Shown: positions 1 through 7,337, numbered from the stretch's first letter. The stretch: DNA of 9,646 bases from DASRAJ01 sp039920305 (GCA_039920305.1 JBDSEA010000177.1:1-9646); one strand, 5' to 3'. The notes: generated from the letters alone by a model not told the origin. Made by a program: numbers and translations.

Positions 1-1
1 C

Positions 2-607
2 GGCGAGGCAGATTCGTTCCTAGTGAAGAAAAATGTATTTTCAGGAAAGGCAGCAGCAGTATATGAAATGCATTCGGTAAAAAAAATTATTGCACTTACA
101 CCCAACACCATCAGTCCTGAGAAGAAACCCAATACTGCTACCCTCCAGGAGTTTAAGCCTGAGCTAAAAGATTCTGACTTCAGACTGAAAGTCAAGGAAG
201 TCATAAAGTCCTCGGGTGAAGTTTCACTTTCCGATGCTGATATAGTTGTTTCTGCGGGCAGGGGAATGAAGGGGCCTGAAAACTGGGCAATGGTTGAAGA
301 GATGGCCACCATTCTTGGTGCCGCCACTGCATGCTCCCGGCCGGTCGCCGACGTTCACTGGAGACCACACACAGAGCATGTTGGCCAAACAGGCCTGACG
401 GTACGGCCCAATCTATACATTGCCATTGGAATTTCAGGAGCCATACAACATCTTGCAGGAGTAAACGGAAGTAAAGTGATTGTGGTGATTAATAAGGATC
501 CCGAAGCCCCTTTTTTTAAAGCAGCAGATTATGGAATTGTTGGCGATACATTTGAAGTGGTTCCAAAGCTGAATGAGGCATTCAAAAAATTTAAATCAGG
601 AGTATAA
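2..607 (+). CDS. etfA: Electron transfer flavoprotein alpha subunit, C-terminal part (5' end outside window)
   Basis: This is the C-terminal part of EtfA, which pairs with EtfB to carry electrons from acyl-CoA and other flavin dehydrogenases to the quinone pool. The reading frame is open from base 2, so the gene starts upstream. The GTG at 23 is an internal valine codon and not a start. About 201 residues are visible. The FAD-binding domain is clear: SAGRGM (near base 251), CSRPVADVHW (near 332), the VGQTG loop (near 380), GISGAIQHLAG (near 428) and NKDPEAP (near 491), in the usual order. These elements bind FAD in characterised ETFs. The end, GDTFEVVPKL followed by a short helix, is the normal family C-terminus, so the 3' end is intact. 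The next gene starts 16 bp downstream on the same strand, so the two are probably co-transcribed. An etfB just upstream is likely but not visible. Confidence 0.95.
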   Translation, partial: GEADSFLVKKNVFSGKAAAVYEMHSVKKIIALTPNTISPEKKPNTATLQEFKPELKDSDFRLKVKEVIKSSGEVSLSDADIVVSAGRGMKGPENWAMVEEMATILGAATACSRPVADVHWRPHTEHVGQTGLTVRPNLYIAIGISGAIQHLAGVNGSKVIVVINKDPEAPFFKAADYGIVGDTFEVVPKLNEAFKKFKSGV

Positions 608-623
608 TTAATTTTACGCAGTC

Positions 624-1232
624 ATGAGGAAGATTGAAATGGAAATTGTGGCGCTTTCACATAGCATCACTCAGTCGCATTCTTATGCAGTGGTGCTGGG
701 CGAGGTGAATGGCATTCGCAGGCTGCCGATCGTCATAGGCGGATTCGAGGCGCAGGCCATTGCGGTGGCACTGGAAAAAATGAATCCTACCCGGCCGCTT
801 ACACATGACCTGATGAAAAATATCTGTCAATCCTTCAGCATTGAAGTAAAGGAAGTAGTGATCAATAACCTGCTTGACGGTATCTTTTATTCTCAGCTTG
901 TTTGTAAAAGTGGAAATGAGATCATTGAAATTGATTCGCGCACTTCCGATGCCCTTGCCATTGCAGTGCGTTTCGAGTGTCCGATTTTTACCTATGAGTT
1001 TATACTGGACTCTGCCGGCCTTGTGATTGATGAAAATGCCAAGGAGGAAAAAATGGAGCTGAAGGAAAAGAAGGCGGATAAAAAAACGGTAACCGCTGTA
1101 AGGCTTGGCGACCTTGCGAGATATTCTCCCCAGGAACTGAATCAGCTTCTTCAATCCATGCTGGATAAAGAAGACTACGAGCAGGCTATTATGGTAAGAG
1201 ATGAAATATCCAGGAGAAAAAAGCATTCCTGA
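624..1232 (+). CDS. Bifunctional nuclease (DUF151) family protein with C-terminal UVR motif
   Basis: This 202-residue protein belongs to the BFN/DUF151 family, named for plant proteins with reported RNase and DNase activity; the bacterial role is poorly defined. Residues about 1-135 are the BFN domain. Visible hallmarks are SYAVVLGEVNG followed by RRLPIVIGGFEAQAIA (about 21-48), RPLTHDLM (about 57-64) and RTSDALAIAVRFECPIFTYE (about 106-125). A charged Lys/Glu linker (about 139-155) leads to a UVR-type helical hairpin near 168-196 (ELNQLLQSMLDKEDYEQA, then RDEISRRKK), a motif otherwise known from UvrB/UvrC and ClpC/McsA interactions. The ATG at 624 gives the family's usual N-terminus (charged start, then EIVALSHS); an internal ATG five codons on is less likely. 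It lies 16 bp after etfA and is probably in that operon. The family call is firm; nuclease activity here is inferred only. Confidence 0.9.
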   Translation: MRKIEMEIVALSHSITQSHSYAVVLGEVNGIRRLPIVIGGFEAQAIAVALEKMNPTRPLTHDLMKNICQSFSIEVKEVVINNLLDGIFYSQLVCKSGNEIIEIDSRTSDALAIAVRFECPIFTYEFILDSAGLVIDENAKEEKMELKEKKADKKTVTAVRLGDLARYSPQELNQLLQSMLDKEDYEQAIMVRDEISRRKKHS

Positions 1233-1261
1233 TTGCGCAATAGCAGGTTTAAAAAGAAATA

Positions 1262-1726
1262 TTATTCTAAGAATTTTGCTTTCAAACCTTCTTCGGGGAT
1301 CATACAGATCTTCCTTTTGCCAAAAATTTTATACCGGTACCGGGCAGCCAGGTCATAAACAGCATTGCGAATACTTCGTGGAATGAACCGTAGAAAATAA
1401 AACCATTTCCATCCTTTGAGCTCCCGTGCAATTTGGAGCACCGCATCACTCTTTAAAAATATTTGGTCATTTTTAATAAGCACTACTGAAGAAAGTTTGT
1501 GAGATGGAAAATTGTATTTTTTAAGAATTTCCCCGCCGGCATTTGATTGCAGAGAACAAAATTTGAATCCCGACTGATCATCATGCCTGATCACAAATTG
1601 CACAAAGCCACTGCACAGATTACATACCCCATCAAAAAGTATGATTGATTTCGATTCAGAATTTCCGGGAGAATCAGTTTTCATTTTATCAGCTGCAAAT
1701 TTCCGAATCATCCGATTAATTCTCAT
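1262..1726 (-). CDS. DCC-family thiol-disulfide oxidoreductase-like protein (DUF393)
   Basis: This small soluble protein has the DCC family signature near its N-terminus: FDGVCNLCSG, with the CxxC pair at residues 35 and 38. The family C-terminus is also present: AARYRYKIFGKR, then a Cys and Pro (CMIP), then a final LKAKFLE. The family is predicted to have a thioredoxin-like redox fold; substrates are unknown. The 154-residue frame begins at 1726, preceded by a GGGAG stretch four bases before the ATG. An internal ATG at 1684 would give a 140-residue protein whose N-terminus is closer to typical family length and would leave 62 bp for divergent promoters, so the start is uncertain. The gene converges on the DUF151 gene (29 bp between stop codons, no clear terminator) and diverges from the transporter gene 20 bp away. 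Confidence 0.88.
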   Translation of the reverse strand: MRINRMIRKFAADKMKTDSPGNSESKSIILFDGVCNLCSGFVQFVIRHDDQSGFKFCSLQSNAGGEILKKYNFPSHKLSSVVLIKNDQIFLKSDAVLQIARELKGWKWFYFLRFIPRSIRNAVYDLAARYRYKIFGKRKICMIPEEGLKAKFLE

Positions 1727-1746
1727 CTTTCTCCCAAACTATTTCC

Positions 1747-3042
1747 ATGGAATTTCTTAGGGGTGCTCTTGGACTTGCCACACTCATTTTTATCTGTTAC
1801 CTCTTCAGCAACAACAGAAGGCAAATTGACTGGAGGCTTGTAGGCGGAGGTTTAGCTCTCCAGCTCATTTTCGCAGTAGGCATATTGTACGTGCCTGTCT
1901 TCAGGGATATTTTCCAGTGGGTATCGAACCGCTTTGTGGATCTCATTCAACTTTCGCATCAGGGCACAGAATTTTTATTTGGAAATCTTGCAGACCAAAC
2001 AAAATCATGGGGATTTGTTTTTGCAATCCAGGTGCTTCCGAATATTGTTTTCTTCGCCGCACTATCATCGCTGATGTACTATCTCGGTGTACTTCAGTTT
2101 ATTGTTCTTGGATTTGCGTGGATCATGAGCAAAACCATGAAACAGATCTCAGGGGCCGAAAGCATGTCGAATGCAGCTAACATCTTTCTGGGACAAACAG
2201 AAGCGCCGCTGATGATCCGTCCCTATCTCGCCGGCCTGACCAGGAGTGAAATGCTTTGCATCATGATAGGCGGCATGGCGAACACGGCAGGAAGTGTGCT
2301 GGCGGCATATGTAAGTTTTCTCGGTGGCGCTGATATCGAGAAGCAGCAATTTTACGCGCTCCACATGCTGTCACAATCCATCATGAGTGCACCTGCAGCA
2401 ATTGTATGCGCCAAAATTCTATTTCCGCAGGCAAACCCGGAGCTTGTTGAAAAAGATTTGAATGTTCCAAAGGAAAAAATAGGAAGTAATGCGCTCGATG
2501 CGATTGCCAATGGTACTACCGATGGATTAAAGCTGGCAATCAATGTTGCAGGTATGCTCGTGGTGTTCATTGCCCTGATGGCAGTCGTAAATGCAGGTTT
2601 TCACTTGATCGGGAGAATCGGGCATCTCAATAATTATATTGAAGCAATGACGAGTCGCCGATTTGATTCATTGTCGCTGGAATTCATATTCGGGTATGTT
2701 TTTGCGCCACTAGCGTGGCTAATGGGGGTTTCATCACACGACATGCTCTCCATCGGTCAGTTGCTGGGTGAGAAAACTGTGATCAATGAATTTGTTGCAT
2801 ACATTTCAATGGGTAAGATGCTTGAGAACGGCTTACTCAGTGATCCCCGCTCTATCGTAATTGCAACCTACGCCCTCTGCGGCTTTGCAAATTTTTCATC
2901 CATCGGGATTCAGATCGGGGGTATTGGTGCGCTGGCTCCCAATCAGCGTCAAACACTTTCCGAGCTTGGTCTCAGATCATTGCTTGGTGGAACGATTGCC
3001 TGCCTCATGACGGCAGTGATTGCAGGGGCATTATATCACTAA
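1747..3042 (+). CDS. nupC: Concentrative nucleoside transporter (CNT/NupC family)
   Basis: This complete 431-residue inner-membrane symporter imports nucleosides using an ion gradient. It has many hydrophobic segments, starting with LGLATLIFICYLF and LALQLIFAVGILYV. Family-defining elements are present: GQTEAP at residues 149-154; GEKTVINEFVAY at 341-352, which fits the CNT signature (G/A)xKx3NEFVA(Y/M/F); and CGFANFSS at 378-385. By comparison with the Vibrio cholerae CNT structure, as I recall it, the Gln-Thr-Glu of the first motif contacts the base, and Glu348, Asn382 and Ser385 would contact the ribose. All are conserved, so an active transporter is expected. Coupling ion and nucleoside preference cannot be read from sequence alone. 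It is divergent from the DCC gene with a 20 bp gap, so its promoter must overlap that gene's 5' end. 'nupC' is used in the family sense. Confidence 0.93.
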   Translation: MEFLRGALGLATLIFICYLFSNNRRQIDWRLVGGGLALQLIFAVGILYVPVFRDIFQWVSNRFVDLIQLSHQGTEFLFGNLADQTKSWGFVFAIQVLPNIVFFAALSSLMYYLGVLQFIVLGFAWIMSKTMKQISGAESMSNAANIFLGQTEAPLMIRPYLAGLTRSEMLCIMIGGMANTAGSVLAAYVSFLGGADIEKQQFYALHMLSQSIMSAPAAIVCAKILFPQANPELVEKDLNVPKEKIGSNALDAIANGTTDGLKLAINVAGMLVVFIALMAVVNAGFHLIGRIGHLNNYIEAMTSRRFDSLSLEFIFGYVFAPLAWLMGVSSHDMLSIGQLLGEKTVINEFVAYISMGKMLENGLLSDPRSIVIATYALCGFANFSSIGIQIGGIGALAPNQRQTLSELGLRSLLGGTIACLMTAVIAGALYH

Positions 3043-3111
3043 GTCTGTTCTGAATTTTGCTAACTTTTAGTCAGAACTATTCAAAAAGTTTGATGCTTAA
3101 ATTTTGGCAGG

Positions 3112-3154
3112 AAAAAGGGTGGTTATCGGAAAGTAAATCATGTATCCCTTTTTT
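3112..3154 (+). terminator. Possible intrinsic terminator after the nucleoside transporter
   Basis: AAAAAGGG (3112-3119) is perfectly complementary to CCCTTTTT (3146-3153), and the T run extends to 3154, giving a stem-plus-T-tract shape 70 bp past the transporter stop codon. The loop is long (26 bases) and only three pairs are G-C, so the hairpin may be weak. It would separate the transporter from the secreted-protein genes. The 202 bp gap holding it (3043-3244) shows nothing else I can name; no good Bacteroidota promoter (TTG / TAnnTTTG) was found there. Confidence 0.35.
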
Positions 3155-3244
3155 ACCATACCTTTTACGCTTAGAGAATTTTCTTTCATTTCTTTTACGA
3201 GCGTTTGCCATTTATTTTATTACTTAAACCTTAAATTCTACTCT

Positions 3245-4729
3245 ATGAAAATTCAATCAAAATCTACCAGCATAGTGCTAACCTTTAAGAACATTATACG
3301 TCCCGCAATTGCAACTATCATAATTGTACTTAATATTTATGCAGCTCACAGTCAATCATGCACCTCTACTGTGGACCCTTGTAATTTGATCATGAACTCT
3401 GGGTTTGAAAATGGCTCAACTCCACCATCCAATAATCCTTACAATGGTATAGCAAATCACTACGCAGAATGCTGGGACATATCTCCGTTCGGTTGCACTT
3501 GTTATGACGTGGGCGGATTTACTTCACCAGATCTTCTTGATGCAAATGCACCTCCGGCAAGTATAATTTCATGTTACGAAAGTCTCAATTCAACTATTGG
3601 TATTCCCTATAGTTTCACTAGTGATGGAGATGTTCCTGTTCATTTGAATGGCACGAAACGATACGTTCACTTAAAGACAACTACACTAGGAAATAAGGGA
3701 GAAGCAATCTATGGTCAGCTTGCCCAACCGCTTGCTCAAAAAATTTACTATTTGCAATTTTATGTCTCACCTCCAACACTAAGTTGTCAAGTTTTTTTCA
3801 ATACAAGCTTGTGTGTTAGATTATATGATCATAACAATTGTAATAATTTTTACGAGGCTATTAACGGTACTGTACTTGCAAACGCGTTCGCTCCAGGTTG
3901 GATTTTAGTAAACACTTGTGTAACGGGTTCCAATCTTTCTGGTCTAGATCGAATATCCATTCAAGACTATTATGGCGACCCGATTTTGGTGGACGATTTT
4001 TTACTTCAGCAGCTTGCGGATGCAGGACCGGATATGTCTCTTTGTCTTCCCGGTACAACTGTTTTAGGAAATCAAAGTTATTGCACAATTCCCGGGGCTA
4101 CCTATCAATGGGCTCCAGCCACCGGATTAAGCTGTACCAATTGTGCGAATCCTACTTGTTCTGTCACCACAAATACTACGTATACACTTACAGTAACATC
4201 GCCAACAGGTTGTACTGCTACAGATCAAGTAACAGTTAACATATGCTCCCTGCCACAACCTATTATAACCGGAGATCAATACAGTTGCAATTATCAGTCG
4301 CAATACACGGTTTCGAATTTGAGCAGCTTTACATTGGGAACAACCTTTACCTGGTCTTTTACCGGGGATGGATCAGTAAGTTCCACTGGATTACTAACCT
4401 GGAACACGCAGGGGGCCGGAACTATTTGTGTAACCGCAGTACCACCGAGCAACTGTTCGTGCCCCTCACAGCAAAGCTGCTTTTCAATATTCGCATGTTG
4501 CCAGGGAGATGGAGCTGCTCCGAATTGCACAGTAGTAGTTCAAAATATTTCTACCAGTGCTTTAAAATCTCTCTTAGATGGTCTTGGAAATGCCCCTTGT
4601 GATAATCTCCCTTATGACATTGGCGGAGCTAACATAATTGACGGAAATAATGATGCTAGTCATGAAATTGTAATAAATGGAAAACTTACGTTAGACGCAA
4701 ATTTCACTTTAGAAATCTTCCTAAATTAG
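3245..4729 (+). CDS. Secreted multidomain T9SS-type protein, N-terminal part (reading frame breaks near its end)
   Basis: This is the N-terminal part of a large exported protein. The ATG at 3245 is chosen because it places a signal peptide at the start: basic residues, hydrophobic IATIIIVLNIYAA, and probable cleavage before Gln37 (AHS/QSC). The frame stays open back to an ATG at 3140, but that would bury the signal peptide. Residues about 46-255 begin CNLIMNSGFENG, a start often seen in galactose-binding-like beta-sandwich modules of Bacteroidota surface proteins. Residues about 256-332 form an Ig/PKD-like module (ADAGPDMSLCLPG ... YTLTVTSPTGC), and about 338-417 a second one. The piece carries about 26 cysteines, which suggests disulfide stabilisation outside the cell. 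From about residue 440 a beta-helix begins (EIVINGKLTLDANF), then the frame stops at a TAG (4727-4729). There is no sorting domain. The rest of the protein lies in another frame downstream. Confidence 0.8.
   Translation: MKIQSKSTSIVLTFKNIIRPAIATIIIVLNIYAAHSQSCTSTVDPCNLIMNSGFENGSTPPSNNPYNGIANHYAECWDISPFGCTCYDVGGFTSPDLLDANAPPASIISCYESLNSTIGIPYSFTSDGDVPVHLNGTKRYVHLKTTTLGNKGEAIYGQLAQPLAQKIYYLQFYVSPPTLSCQVFFNTSLCVRLYDHNNCNNFYEAINGTVLANAFAPGWILVNTCVTGSNLSGLDRISIQDYYGDPILVDDFLLQQLADAGPDMSLCLPGTTVLGNQSYCTIPGATYQWAPATGLSCTNCANPTCSVTTNTTYTLTVTSPTGCTATDQVTVNICSLPQPIITGDQYSCNYQSQYTVSNLSSFTLGTTFTWSFTGDGSVSSTGLLTWNTQGAGTICVTAVPPSNCSCPSQQSCFSIFACCQGDGAAPNCTVVVQNISTSALKSLLDGLGNAPCDNLPYDIGGANIIDGNNDASHEIVINGKLTLDANFTLEIFLN
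4699..4729 (+). other. Reading-frame break joining two halves of one gene
   Basis: The upstream frame is open to the TAG at 4727-4729. The downstream frame has its last stop at 4663-4665 and is open from 4666, so the shift (-1, equivalent to one missing base) must lie in this overlap. Adding one T to the run at 4708-4710 would give NFTFRNLPKLVFGS, a smooth beta-helix continuation. The bases at 4699-4705 read A_AAT_TTC in the upstream frame, matching the X_XXY_YYZ pattern of -1 slippery sites. A short TTTAG/CTAAA stem (4708-4712 with 4721-4725) follows, but it is AT-rich and only two bases away, so it is a poor stimulator. A plain indel or sequence error is simpler. Confidence 0.75.
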
Positions 4730-7314
4730 TTTTTGGTTCCACTTCCGAAATTGACAATGGGAGTAATGGTAATTACTATTCATTAACAATAACAAATTGT
4801 ACTTTAAAAGCAGGGTGTCAAAAATTGTGGTCAGGAATATATTGTCATGGCTCTACTAATATTACAACCATTACAAACACCAATATTTATGATGCAACAA
4901 CAGGATTATATTTTTTCGATCGTAATCAGTTTCGGGTAAGTAATTCAATCTTTGATCGTAATCTATATGACATAAGCATTTGGGATGGATCAGGTAATCC
5001 AGCACCTTATCCTGGTAGCATTTCAGGATGTACATTTGAATGTACTGGATATCTATATTGGCCTTATACTTCTGAGCATACGTGGACAGGAATAACCGTT
5101 GGGGGAGTTTCGGGAACAAATACAGGGGGAATGTTTATTGGAGTTGGAGGTTTACCCAATAATGTTTATGACGGAATCCAGGTAGGTATAGTAGTATCTC
5201 AAAGCACTGTGAATGTTAGTAAGGAGAATATTTTTCAAAATATCGTTAATAATATACCTACTAATTTTGGAATTCAAAGAGGTTATGCTATTAATTGCGG
5301 GGGAAGCAGTAGTAACTTTTTAATTTTAAATGGGTGGGGAAATGCAATCAATAGCACTGTTAACTTTAGTAATTGTACTTATGGTGTAAATCTCTCTGGA
5401 ATGAATTGCACTATTCAAAATAATTTTATGAGTAATGTCAATTATGGGATTTCTGCTTTCAATTGTAACGGAGATAAGCTGGATATATTGACTAATAGGA
5501 TTAATAATGAAATTACAGGAACATTTTCTATTTCTAAGGGTATTCAAATAACCAATTGTATTGGCGCTTCCCTTTCTATAGTTGGGAATTATTTGAAGGT
5601 TTGTGAAAATTCAGTTTTTAATTCGGGAAGCGTTGGCATAGATTACTTTGATAATGGAACACAAAATTTACAATCTTATATTGCTAATAATTCAATTAGC
5701 CTTCATTATGCCGGGGCCGCTATTCATGCAGTAAATATAAATGGCACCGAAATTTTTAATAATTCGATCTATCTTTATAAAACTAATTCTATTTACGGTT
5801 TAAGTATTCAAAACGGCAATTATCTAAATGTTCATTGTAATAGCGTTAATCCCAATTTCAATATTTCGTTGTCCGCTAAGAGAGGATTGAATTTCGATGC
5901 CACCACCAATTCCACTATTCAGTGCAACTCTGCTTCATATACTACCAAGGATATTTCCTTTTATAATGCCAGTGGTGGGAATAATTTTTTAACCAATACT
6001 ATGGGTAAATCCAATTATGGACTCTACCTCTCAAATGGCGCATCACTTGGGACGCAAACAGATAAAGGTAATCTGTGGGGTCAGGCAAATATTTATAATA
6101 CATATGGTGCATACGCAGCTAATAACCTAACTATATTTGTTGCTCCCACAGGCTATCCTTATACACCCCCCTCATATACAAATACCACGATACAATTTTT
6201 TCCCTCCACGAATCCACAACCAAATTGTGATAATGCAGGTTGCAATGTAATTGGTCCTGCCTTGCGTTTATCTGATGTTGGAAGTGACAGTTCCTTATCC
6301 GAACCTCCCAATGAAATAACCTCCATGGATACGTTGATTGCATCTGGTGATGTGAGTTATGCCGCAGGTGATTCTGCTGCTATATGGATGGATCAAAAAT
6401 ATTTGTATGAAAAAATACATGAGAATTCATTACTTATAGATACTAACCAGGTAATGCACGATTTCTTCCTTGAAAATCAATCGTCGAATATTGCAGCATT
6501 TACTACCGTTCATGATTCGTTAGCCAAGTCTTTTTCTTTTGAAAACAATTATCTTAGTCTTTCTGTCACGGATTTGGGGATATCTTTAATAAACGTTCAG
6601 TCAAGTTATGATTCAATAGTAAATCAGTTATTAGATTCAATAGTAAATCTCAATATCGCTGATAGTTTGACAACTCTTAAAATTGAACTGTCAAACGAAA
6701 TGATTAATATTCAAACTCAGCTTGACAGTCTAAATGTATTAATGGATTCCCTTTATAAAATTAAGATTAATGGAGTTTCTTTATTAAATAGTAATATTTC
6801 CAATACGCAGGAAATTTACGACGCCAATCAGAAATCAGTAAACAATATTTATTTATACACAATTGCATTAGGAATTGATTCACTCAATAGTAATGATTTT
6901 TCGATACTTAGTTCAATTGCAAATCAGTGCCCGCACTTAGGAGGACCATCTGTATTTACTGCTAGATATATGGTGAGTTATTATGATCACATTTCTTCCT
7001 TTAATGACTCAATTTTATGTGAAGGAGTAAATGAGCGATATGCTTATAAAGGCAATATAGCATTTAAACCCTTTTGCAAGATTTATCCAAATCCTGCTTC
7101 CAATACAATTATAATAACTTATCAGCTACAAAATAACCAAAGCGCAGTTATAATAATTACTGATTTACTTGGAACAGTTGTTAAAACAGTCAATTTACCG
7201 ATTGATTACTACGCTATCTCAACTGATATCTCTCTACTTCAGCATGGCGTTTATTTATTTCGGATGTTAGGGACGGATGGTAAAAATACTTCTGGGAAAT
7301 TTACCAAATTTTAA
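4708..7314 (+). CDS. Secreted T9SS-type protein, C-terminal part: beta-helix, helical stalk and T9SS type A sorting domain
   Basis: This is the continuation of the gene starting at 3245, in the -1 frame. It has no credible start: the first ATG in frame is at 5131, inside the beta-helix, and the TTG at 4825 sits in conserved-looking sequence. Bases about 4708-6240 encode a right-handed parallel beta-helix. Asn-, Gly- and Ser-rich coils repeat the pattern 'N-hydrophobic-x-N-N' (NCTIQNNFMSN, GTEIFNNSIYLY, LNVHCNSV, STIQCNSA). Bases about 6330-6920 encode a mostly helical region with spaced Leu/Ile and repeated DS pairs (DSIVNQLLDSIVNL, QLDSLNVLMDSL). Next comes QCPHLGGPSVFTARYMVSYYD (split here as QCPHLGGPSVF and TARYMVSYYD). 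Bases 7075-7311 are a T9SS type A sorting domain: IYPNPASN, ITDLLGTVVKTV, HGVYLFRM, and final GKFTKF. The intact product (about 1,356 residues) would be an outer-surface or secreted protein; ligand or enzymatic role is unknown. Confidence 0.8.
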   Translation, partial: FRNLPKLVFGSTSEIDNGSNGNYYSLTITNCTLKAGCQKLWSGIYCHGSTNITTITNTNIYDATTGLYFFDRNQFRVSNSIFDRNLYDISIWDGSGNPAPYPGSISGCTFECTGYLYWPYTSEHTWTGITVGGVSGTNTGGMFIGVGGLPNNVYDGIQVGIVVSQSTVNVSKENIFQNIVNNIPTNFGIQRGYAINCGGSSSNFLILNGWGNAINSTVNFSNCTYGVNLSGMNCTIQNNFMSNVNYGISAFNCNGDKLDILTNRINNEITGTFSISKGIQITNCIGASLSIVGNYLKVCENSVFNSGSVGIDYFDNGTQNLQSYIANNSISLHYAGAAIHAVNINGTEIFNNSIYLYKTNSIYGLSIQNGNYLNVHCNSVNPNFNISLSAKRGLNFDATTNSTIQCNSASYTTKDISFYNASGGNNFLTNTMGKSNYGLYLSNGASLGTQTDKGNLWGQANIYNTYGAYAANNLTIFVAPTGYPYTPPSYTNTTIQFFPSTNPQPNCDNAGCNVIGPALRLSDVGSDSSLSEPPNEITSMDTLIASGDVSYAAGDSAAIWMDQKYLYEKIHENSLLIDTNQVMHDFFLENQSSNIAAFTTVHDSLAKSFSFENNYLSLSVTDLGISLINVQSSYDSIVNQLLDSIVNLNIADSLTTLKIELSNEMINIQTQLDSLNVLMDSLYKIKINGVSLLNSNISNTQEIYDANQKSVNNIYLYTIALGIDSLNSNDFSILSSIANQCPHLGGPSVFTARYMVSYYDHISSFNDSILCEGVNERYAYKGNIAFKPFCKIYPNPASNTIIITYQLQNNQSAVIIITDLLGTVVKTVNLPIDYYAISTDISLLQHGVYLFRMLGTDGKNTSGKFTKF
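6610..6649 (+). repeat. Two-copy 16-bp direct repeat in the helical stalk
   Basis: GATTCAATAGTAAATC occurs exactly at 6610-6625 and 6634-6649, a 24-bp period that keeps the reading frame and encodes DSIVN twice, eight residues apart. It probably marks a small in-frame duplication within the helical region and could expand or contract by slippage. Confidence 0.8.
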
Positions 7315-7337
7315 TTATCATTAATCTAATCACCAAA

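Noticed and set aside
657..1226. Long open frame on the minus strand opposite the DUF151 gene (189 codons)
   Set aside because: It mirrors a clearly conserved gene; its translation is low-complexity and matches no family I know, so it is a shadow frame.
1232..1241. ATTGCGCAAT palindrome between the convergent DUF151 and DCC genes
   Set aside because: Ten bases with no loop and no T tract on either side; too short to support as a terminator or operator.
3047..3077. GTTCTGA / TCAGAAC inverted repeat after the nucleoside transporter stop
   Set aside because: Seven pairs with a 17-base loop and no T run after it; the 3112-3154 structure fits a terminator better.
3140..3244. Upstream extension of the first secreted-protein gene to the ATG at 3140
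   Set aside because: It would add 35 hydrophobic residues before the signal peptide; the ATG at 3245 gives a normal signal peptide, and the extension overlaps a possible terminator.
3898..4602. Alternative-frame ORFs (3898-4239 and 4243-4602) inside the first secreted-protein gene
   Set aside because: They overlap a frame with recognisable Ig/PKD-like modules, and their translations show no domain, so they are shadows.
4825..5130. Independent start of the downstream half at the TTG at 4825
   Set aside because: No signal peptide follows, the reading frame and beta-helix-like sequence continue upstream of it, and a T9SS cargo protein needs Sec export.
5300..6000. Asn/Ser/Thr-rich repetitive sequence considered as a CRISPR-like or tandem DNA repeat
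   Set aside because: The periodicity is at protein level (beta-helix coils); I found no exact DNA repeat units with regular spacers.
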